Source of the DNA: Austropuccinia psidii
Taxonomy: Eukaryota; Basidiomycota; Pucciniomycetes; Pucciniales; Sphaerophragmiaceae
Reading direction: 5' to 3'
Length of the DNA: 64,000 bases
Assembly (NCBI GenBank): GCA_023105745.1
Contig: JALGQZ010000018.1
Coordinates: forward strand, 17,555,773 to 17,619,772
In this document: piece by piece, positions 56,699 to 64,000 of the stretch
Numbering within the stretch: the stretch's first letter is position 1
Layout: each line of letters begins with the position of its first letter
The notes under the pieces: model-generated
Told to the model about the DNA's origin: nothing
Database searches by the model: none
The model's input: only the letters and a program-made list of their open reading frames with translations
Position numbers and translations under genes: made by a program

Positions 56699-58370
56699 AA
56701 TGAGGGAGTACCTGGAGGGGAAAATCACAGGTGACTAGTTTTGAATTGCTAATAGCTCCTGTAACCAAGGGTGGCAAGGGTGTATTTCCTGCCCCTCCTA
56801 AAATACTGAAAAAAATCTTCCTTGGAGCTTACAAGCCAAAATAAAATTAGTAAGTGGCTTTACAATGGCAGAAGACAAAATTAAGTAGTCTCAGATCAGA
56901 TCTATTCAATATATAATATGAAAAATAGTGTTAGTGATTTTGATTAAATTTTGAGATTTTAATGAAATACTTGTCTGTTTTAATCTTAATTCTTTTAGTT
57001 GAATTGAGGTGAGTTGTTTCTTCTTGGTTAAAAGTCCTTTTGTAATATGGGTTTTTTTTAAGGTGTTCTGGAAAATTTGATGAGTGTTTATCAAGGTAGT
57101 TTTGTTAAGGTAAAGCTACAATAGAGTAAAATAATTTTTTAAAGGTCTGTTGTTTTTTTAAGAGTGTTTAATAATTATATGAAATAGTATTTGTAAAATT
57201 TAAGAGGTAAGATTCTTTGATATTGTATTTTTAAAGGGGTAAGTAATTTTGAGATCTTGATAAATGGTGTTAATTTTACTGGATAAAACATTTTAATAGA
57301 GTAGTAACCCTAATCTTGGGTGCTGGATAATTTAATAATAATTTTTTTAATACTAAGATTCCACTGAGCTTAGCTACTGGGAAATATTTAACCCTGTACT
57401 TCCACTGAGCTTAGCTACTGGGCAAGTAAATTCACTATGATTCTCTGGACTACCTCCCAGGTGAGGGATGAGTTATTCCTGTGCTTGCAATGTGCAGGGG
57501 GTATAATGTGCATGGGATATAATGTGCATGGGGGGATTTTGAAATTTGGAGGGAGAGAGCCCCTCTATTTATACCTTTTGGGAGCCTAGGGGGCCCTCCA
57601 TGGGAGCTGGCTTTTTCCACTTTAATTCCTCTTGATTTCATCATGTGACTCCATTTTTGGTGAGGACCTTTCTTGTATGGGTCAGGTGATTTAATAATTG
57701 GTGATAATGTTTTCCCTTCAAAGCCTCCATTCATCACATGATGGTTTTTTGGTGAACTAATTATGATGTGATATTCTTGGATTTTACTTGCATGCATGAG
57801 GTGATTTCATTGTGGCTGAGGATTTTTCTTGTGCATAGCATTTTTTTCTGTCACATGATATGCTGTTGGTGGGTGCAGTATCACATGATGACCTTGTATT
57901 TCCTTTGCATATGTCACTTTTAGGCTTGGCAGAAGTGGCTGTGTAATTAATGCAGGTTTCCTGGCTGTGTTTCTTCTTTTGAACTTTAAAATGAGGTCAG
58001 GTGATAATTTCTTTCACTGATGAATTAACTGTTTTTTATGAGATGATGTGATTTTTGAGTTTGACACATGCTGTCCATGGTCATGTGGCTGAGTTTTAAT
58101 TAAAATTTTGTACTGCATGCAGCTTGTTGTAACTAGCTTTGGTTTGCATGAGGTGATGAGTGGTGTAAATAATTTTCATTCTGTTTTAAGGTTTCAAGTG
58201 GGGCTACTGTGGATATAAGATAAGGTACTCCTGTGGCTGTGTTGTAAATGCATTGCAGGAATTCCATGGGGCTGGGCTTTGCATCATGTGACTTTGAATG
58301 CAAGTTGGCTGTGTAACTAATGCATGTGTCATTTTCATGCTGCAGGAGTCCTGTGGCTGTGGAAATTTTT
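56688..58370 (-). repeat. Repeat F copy 2 (LTR-like)
   Basis: 56688-57480 matches copy 1. A TATA box TATAAATA on the minus strand (57566-57573) precedes a GAGGGGCTC context, and five copies of TCACATGA/TCATGTGA lie on its upstream side (57641-58291). A 23-bp direct repeat occurs at 57359 and 57400. The upper boundary is taken as the start of the hAT element. Whether it is the LTR of the adjacent plus-strand gag-like ORF is unresolved, because the TATA is on the other strand. Confidence 0.5.
57566..57573 (-). promoter_or_regulatory. TATA box in repeat F copy 2
   Basis: TATAAATA on the minus strand inside AGGTATAAATAGAGGGG. Copy 1 has ATATAAAGA at the equivalent place. Confidence 0.5.
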
Positions 58371-58427
58371 CCCTTTTCAGCAATTCCGAACACCGTCCCG
58401 GCCTGACCCCTGTGTGAAAACCTACCC

Positions 58428-61109
58428 CAGCGTAAATTTCTGATCCCTGCCCGGGACAATCCCGTGGACTCCCTTCGGACTTTTTGTTTCATTATTTCTT
58501 CTTTGATTTCTCTTTTATCTTTTTTTTTCTTTTTTGTATTTTTACCAGGACCTCATGTCCTTTCGAAACTCCTATTTCTAACCTTATTGTCTAATCCTTG
58601 CATCAATCCCACCAAATTTCCACCAACCTCTTCTTAATCACCTATTCCAATGTCAACTGCACCCACCTCACAAACTTCAACACCATGCGAAAGCAATCAA
58701 GCTACTCAGACCACCAATAGTGAGCCAACTGGTGGTCACAAGCGTTCTTGGGTCTGGTCATTCTTTGCTGAAAGTGATGAAGGCTTTGTTCAATGTCAGG
58801 TGAATGACCGAGCTGGTAATCCTTGCAACAGGAAGCTGAAGCGTGATCGGACAGGGAGTACAAAGGGCATGAGCAATCATCTCAATGTCACTCATAGATT
58901 GACCAGCTCAAAAAGCTCAAATCTTTCAGACAAGCCCAAGGAGACATTGGATAAATTTATCCAAAGATCGGTCATGAAAAAGGTCTGTTCTCTTATATTT
59001 ATTTTGTTTTATGCTCTTCATCACTGAAATTTTAGCTTTGCTTGGTCTGGTCTTAAGTGTTGAAACACTCAAAACAGCCCTTGTATATTTTATTTGCAAT
59101 TGTGACTTACCATTATCAATAACCAAATCACCTTCATTTCATAGGCTTATCGAGCTTTGTAACCCTTTGGCCTTGAACATCTTAGTACGGAGGACAGCAT
59201 TGACAGCACACTTATCCAGCATTCACTATTACCATGAGAAGCACATCCGATTGACCCTTTCTGAAAGAAATCAGCATGTTTCTTTTACCACCGATACCTG
59301 GACAAGCCCCAATGTGACAGCATTTATGTCTGTCACTGGGCACTTTATGGACCACCACTTCAAGCTCCATTCAATCTTATTAGGACTAACGGAGATCGAA
59401 GGTAGTTAATAAATAACTCACATCTAGCACTTCAATCGCTGACCTTGTTTTTGATTTAGGTGATCACTTCGGCCATTCACTTGCAAATCAATTCCAAAAA
59501 GTCATCCAACAATATGAACTAGAAAAACAAATCATGTGCATTACAACAGATAATGCATCAGCAAATCATCAAATGGCTCAGGAAATCCAAATCAAATGCC
59601 CAACATTCGTTTCTGAAACAAACACAATAGGGTGCATGGCCCGTATCTTCCATCTTTCAGCACACGATGGACTGAAAGCACTAGCACATTCAAATGGGAC
59701 CCAAACTGAAGCACAGGAGCCCCAAGGACAAATGGATCTTTACAACCTCATTGACCAGGCTGACGGTTTGTATTTAAAGTACGATTCAATCGTTTCACAA
59801 ATTGCCCGCCTTGGATCATATCTTTGCCAAAGTCCACAACACCGAGAAAAGTTTATTGCTATGGTAAATTTTGTTTATGATGAAGGCAAGAATACAAGGG
59901 CATCAACTCTTCTCACTCATGTAGCTACAAGATGGAATTCAACGTACGAGATGCTGGTTTGGGCCTTGCAATTGAAAGATGCCTACACCCAATTTTGTTT
60001 TCCCGAAAGCCTGCAAGCTTATTGACTGACCCCACTTGAGTGGGATAAAGTCCAAATTATGATCAACTTGCTCCATCCACTGTACGAAGCAACCCTCATG
60101 ATTTGTCAAAGCAAATATCCCACCATCAACCAGGCTTTGCCAATGTATATCTTATAAATAAAACGGATTCAACAGGTAGGTCATTGAAATTGTTTCCTCT
60201 GAATTTTTTTTGCTAATGGACTTTGGTTATTAATATAGGCTTCTCAGCAATATGACGTAGCTCCAATGACACCAGCCATAACAGCAATGACAGAGAAACT
60301 CTCAAAATACCTCCAAATCTTACTTCAGAAGACTCCAGTAATATGTGCAACGATTCTGGACCCTTGCTTTAAAGTGCTATTCTTGATGGGTCATGAGACC
60401 ATATTGAGTCAATATTGGACCTCAAGTAGGTTGCTTTCATATATCTTTGAAGAAATTGCTAGGCATCATTTTGATGCAAATAATTCACCAAATGAACCTA
60501 TTGATTGGCCAAACGAGGCACTGGAAGTCAACACAAATGTGACCAATGTGCAGGGGTTGTATGACAAGATGTATCCAACCTCTGGCCAAGAGGTAACTAC
60601 ATTGGAGAATGAACTCCAATGATTTTTGGCAGAACCTCTGGAACGCAAAGACACCAATATTCTGGAATTTTGGAAGTCAAGACATGCGATCTTCCCAACT
60701 CTCTACACAATGGCTCACAAGTATCTGGCAATACCAGCTTCAAGTGCTCCCTCTGAGAGAGTATTTTCAGGAGGTCGCAAGATTCTTACTTATCAAAGAT
60801 CAATTCTCTCAAGCATGCACGTTGAACAATTAGCATGTGTTAAAGACTGGGCCTGTAAATTTGGCCCAATTCATTCAGCTTAAAATTTGTTTTGTTTTAT
60901 TTTCCGTTGGTGTCTTTTACTCACAATGAAATAAATAAGTCTGGCTCTCAATTTTGTTTTTGGGACCCCCAGTGGGATGACCCAATTCCCGTACCCTGCG
61001 CCCATCCGGATTCCCGATTTTCTAGCTGAGAATCTGAGTTCCCGTTCCCTGGTCCCGATGGACCTTCCTGCGGGAAAAACAGGGAAAACAGGGATCAGGC
61101 GGCACCCTG
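58428..61109 (+). mobile_element. hAT DNA transposon, ends approximate
   Basis: A transposase gene is flanked by two GC-rich blocks (58372-58490 and 60960-61110) that stand out from the AT-rich window. Candidate imperfect termini are CAGCGTAAATTTCTGATCCCTG (left, from 58428; first 20 given: CAGCGTAAATTTCTGATCCC) and, reverse-complemented, CAGGGTGCCGCCTGATCCCT (right, ending 61109). The right block has three TTCCCG and one GTCCCG subterminal motifs; the left has GTCCCG and ATCCCG. No convincing 8-bp target duplication: the pair next to these ends does not match, and a near pair GGCTGTGG (left, near 58355) and GGCTATAG (61111-61118) does not agree with the termini. Confidence 0.7.
58650..60883 (+). 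pseudogene. hAT transposase with BED zinc finger
   Basis: Starts at ATG 58650. Residues about 30-82 form a BED finger (WVWSFFAE...CQV...C...GMSNHLNVTH). After an intron (donor near 58983, acceptor near 59031) comes LKTALVYFICNCDLP and the first catalytic Asp in FTTDTWTSPN; intron 59402-59459 is precise and in frame; then second Asp in CITTDNASAN, the conserved RW in VATRWNSTYEM, Glu in PLYEATLMI. Intron 60176-60238 leads to the C-terminal dimerisation domain (LEFWKSRHAIFPTL, PASSAPSERVFSGGRKIL). Premature stops TGA 60023, TAA 60155 and TGA 60620 interrupt an otherwise continuous frame, so it is inactive but recent. Confidence 0.9.
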
Positions 61110-61519
61110 AGGCTATAGAGGGGTGTAAAGCTGGGTGGGGTGTGTAATTTAAAGGGTGGTACCTTATTTGTTGTAACTATTTTAGTATATGTAACTGGAT
61201 TTTTACATATGCACAATGCAATTGAATAATTTATTTAAACACATACACTGCCCTTTGGTGCCTGTGCCATGGTTTTATGAGTTAAATCCAGCTTCTTGCT
61301 AAAATTGACCTTTTGATGTAAACTTTGAGTGTAAGTCTGCCTGTAGGCTGGATTTACTGCTGTTATGGGGTACTATGAGCTTGAGCCTGGTGAAAAGAAT
61401 GGTATGGAATACCAAATCCCCCTCTCCATTTAATGCTGTCCCCAGCATTCCAGGTGAGAGCTCCCTATTAATTATCCGATTTTGTGGTTTCCTACAATAC
61501 CTCTCCCTCATTTATTGGT

Positions 61520-62157
61520 TCATCTTGTTCACTTTTTTCTTCTTCTGTGTCTTATTTTGTGTCCATAAACTTTCCTCTTGGGTAAAACCTCTTGACTTGA
61601 GATGCTGCAAATCTTCTTGCTAATTCTGTTTCATCCAGCTCCTCAAGTTCATATGGTCCATTGTCTATTTGTCTTATTACTCTTTAGGGTCCATTCCATT
61701 TGTTTTTGAAAAGTAGTCCCCAATTAGTTTCTATTGCTTTGTTGTAAACCAGAACCAAATCTCCTGGCTTAAGTGGTGTGCCATTCTTCTATCACAATAT
61801 TTCATTGAGTCCTCCCTTGATTTTTTGAGTTTTTCTGCTGCTTTCCTTCTCATTTCTTCTTTTACTTCTAATTGTTTAGCTCTGGCTTCCAATAATTCCT
61901 CAGTTGTGGATATTTTGTGCCATTCTACTGATAAAAAGGTTTTTGTTTCAACATCAATTGGTAATACTGGTAGTTGTCCAAATTGGAGTTCAAATGGTGA
62001 GAAACCGGTTGTTCTTTTAGCGGAACTTCTGTCAGCCAATGTCACTAGTGGTAGTTCTTTTTTCCGTTTTCCTCCACTTTTCCCACACATTTTGACTGGT
62101 GCATCTTTGAGTTGTTTATGGCCCCTTTCCACCATTACTTGAGACTCTGGGTAATGG
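61520..62157 (-). pseudogene. Family E integrase, C-terminal half (frameshifted)
   Basis: Continues the integrase in a frame shifted by one base at a CCCC run near 62158. HYPESQVMVERGHKQLKDA carries the catalytic Glu of the DDE triad, followed by AKRTTGFSPFELQFGQLPVLPID and a helical EARAKQLEVKEEMRRKAAEKLKK. The end of 61731-62135 leads, through stops, to a readable C-terminal domain near 61620-61790 (KPGDLVLVYNKA, NWGLLFKNKWNGP, RVIRQIDNGPYELEEL). Confidence 0.82.
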
Positions 62158-63420
62158 GGTCTGTGACTCTGATCCTTGATCCTGCTTTCTCTACTGCATC
62201 TTGTAATTCTTTTCCAAACTCTGGCCCCCCATCAACAGTTACTTCTTTTGGTGAGCCATACCTGCATATCCATTCTGAGGTGAACCATTCTGAAACTGCT
62301 TTTGCTGTTAATTTGACTAGTCCAACTGTTTCTGGCCATCCTGAAAAATCATCTCTGGCCACACCCATATACTTCCATCTTCCAGATTTGATATGAACTG
62401 CATCCATACCAACCCTTTCAAAGATTGCCAATGTTGCTGTGGATTTTCCTTTTTCCCTTTGTAAGTTTTGACTTCTCTTTTGGCAGGCTAGGCAAGATTG
62501 AACCCATTTCTTGACCAATTTCTTCATTCCTTCCCACCAAAATCTTGCTTTAATTCTTCTATAAATTTCATTTTCCCCTCTGTGGCCCATGTCTTCATGA
62601 AGTGTCTTTAAAATGTAGCTTTGAGCTTCTTGACTTGATATTGCCAATTGAGGGTTTGGGTTATTTCTTCTTTTGAGCTGGCCATCTTCCAAGAAAAAGT
62701 TGGATGACCTTCTTTTTATCCTTCTAAATTCTTCATCTTTACTTGATTGTGGTTTTTTCATTGTACTTAAGTATTCTTGCATTCTCTTCCAAAATCCTTC
62801 TTGTTTTGTTGGTACTTGTATTCCTGAAAAATGGAGTGAATTTACATTCTTAGCCCCAAATCCAGGGTGTGGCTTGATCCAATCATCTTCTTCATCAAAT
62901 TCTGGTGCATCTTCATCATCTTCTTCTGAGTTTTTTGGTCTTCTGGATAGCCCATCTGACATAGTGAAAGTCTTCCCTGGTTTGTGTACCAAATCAAAGG
63001 AGAATAGTTGAATGAAAGCCACACATCTTGTCATGGGGGCATTGGGTAAGCAAGGGGTTTTAATCATTTCAATTAAGGCCTTGGCATCAACTTGTAATTA
63101 AAAATGTTTTCCCCAAAGTATTGTCTGAAGCTTCTTGAGAATTCTTGCAACTGCACAGAGTTCTAATTTTGGCTGTGAGTATTTTGATTCAAATTTTGAA
63201 AAAGTTATTGATTCATATAATACTGGTCTGTATTTTCCTTCTTTATCTTCTTGAGTGAGGACTGCTCCTGCGGCAATGTAGCTTGAATCTACTGCTAGCT
63301 TAATGTTTCCTGCTCCTTTTTCATAATCCAATTTCTTGAGGGTTATTTCTTCTCCAACTATTCTTCTGAGCTTACGGAAAGCTTCTTCTCATTTTTTATC
63401 CCAGTCCCAGTCAAAATCTT
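62135..63420 (-). pseudogene. Family E RNase H and integrase N-terminal half
   Basis: 63098-63331 carries RNase H: LAVDSSYIAAGAVLTQED with the first catalytic Asp, then YESITFSKFESKYSQPKLELCAV. After one stop, 62135-63067 carries VHKPGKTFTMSDGLSRRP, an acidic linker, the HHCC integrase zinc domain (LHEDMGHRGENEIYRR...SCLACQKR) and catalytic Asp residues in RVGMDAVHI and VTVDGGPEFGK. All visible key residues are intact. The TGA near 63390 sits where a Trp is plausible (KK-stop-EEAFRKLR). Confidence 0.87.
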
Positions 63421-63428
63421 TGTAAGGT

Positions 63429-64000
63429 TTGACTATGAAACAATAAGTAAATATTAAGAATATTTAACTTATTGTACTATGAATGTCCTTATGAATAATG
63501 AATAATAAGATAAAATTAATTATAATAATTGTGAATTATTATAATTAAGGTGTAAAAAATGATTATATTATTAAATAAATATAATAATATAATTTATATT
63601 ATAAAAAGATAATATAATAGACAAATATATTAATATATAATAATTAATATACTTATAAGCTCTTTATTATTCTTACCAACAAATAATAAAGGCGTTAAAA
63701 GTTGCTTTTTATAAGTAAAAAACAATTAATAACAATGATATTACTAATATCAAAGTTATTCATTAATATAAATATAAGAATTATTAAAAGTAATAATACA
63801 GAGAAAATAACGTACTTTTAACACTTAAAATTATAATTTTGGAAGGTTTTACGCCAAAATAATGTAAATACAATTTATACAAACTGTAGTTACAAATAAA
63901 AATAGAGAAATTACAAATATTCTTTGATTATACGTGGAAATAGAGCTTGAAGAGATTTTTGAGCAAAATAAATAGATAATTGAAGTAATGACGTCAAGAT
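63429..64000 (-). repeat. Family C LTR, R-U5 end, cut by the window edge
   Basis: Begins TGTAAGGTTTGACTATGAAA and matches the reverse complement of 40690-41259 (solo LTR end) to the last base of the window. It interrupts family E right after CAAAATCTT. Orientation minus, so the rest of the LTR lies to the right. Confidence 0.88.

Larger units (their letters stand above)
61117..63428 (-). mobile_element. Ty3/Gypsy retrotransposon, family E, 3' half
   Basis: Minus-strand RNase H and integrase of a Gypsy lineage distinct from A, C and M. RT should lie to the right but the sequence is cut at 63429 by a family C LTR. 61117-61510 may hold the 3' LTR or untranslated end (no termini found). The coding frame from about 63420 to 62158 is continuous except for two stops (TGA near 63390, TAA near 63095), so this copy is not old. 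Confidence 0.85.

Noticed and set aside
58133..58492. 119-codon minus-strand ORF beside the hAT element
   Set aside because: It spans the GC-rich terminal block and repeat F and shows no domain; the composition explains its openness.

Overview
The window is AT-rich fungal DNA made mostly of nested, decaying retrotransposons. Ty3/Gypsy polyproteins with rust-type gag and integrase sequences, a hAT transposase with short introns, and one intron-rich single-copy-looking gene point to a rust fungus (Pucciniales). The gag beginning MPVQHSPPAKNTRSQ and the integrase tails resemble elements I associate with Austropuccinia psidii; that species call is inference and no search was run.

Layout. 1-7132: Ty3/Gypsy family A copy 1 (minus strand), with intact-looking RT, protease, capsid and pre-gag, a 1.5 kb 5' LTR (TGTCAG...CTGACA), and its integrase beyond the left edge. 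7133-8691: a 1.55 kb repeat (family L, probably an LTR) that interrupts the integrase of a second Gypsy element (family M, 8692-14118, minus). 14119-15135: a family C-like LTR. 15636-17150: a second family L copy, inverted relative to the first. 17911-21330: family A copy 2 (plus; 5' LTR, pre-gag, decayed gag, no pol). 24885-25255: a family A LTR fragment. 29291-30705: a third family A LTR (minus). 31530-42961: family C copy 1 (minus), heavily mutated, whose 5' LTR is split by a 2028 bp inverted solo LTR with a perfect GTGAG target duplication. 45027-46375: a five-exon gene resembling CCDC43, the only convincing host gene. 47534-47637: a MITE-like inverted repeat. 50583-51700 and 56688-58370: two copies of an LTR-like repeat F. 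52205-54380: the 3' end of another family C element. 54754-54915: a 90 bp tandem duplication. 55644-56698: a gag-like degenerate ORF. 58428-61109: a hAT transposon with three premature stops. 61117-63428: a fourth Gypsy type (family E, minus), cut at 63429 by a family C LTR that runs off the right edge.

The most interesting feature is the 5' end of family A. A putative short intron sits between a basic pre-gag exon and a 229-codon frame. The ATG of the gag polyprotein lies inside that intron, 17 nt before its acceptor, in the -1 frame. Spliced RNA would encode a separate accessory protein; unspliced RNA would encode Gag. The same geometry is seen in a second, diverged copy. Family A LTRs and leaders also carry strong dyads whose sequences differ between copies while pairing is kept. 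Boundaries without a visible terminal motif are approximate throughout.
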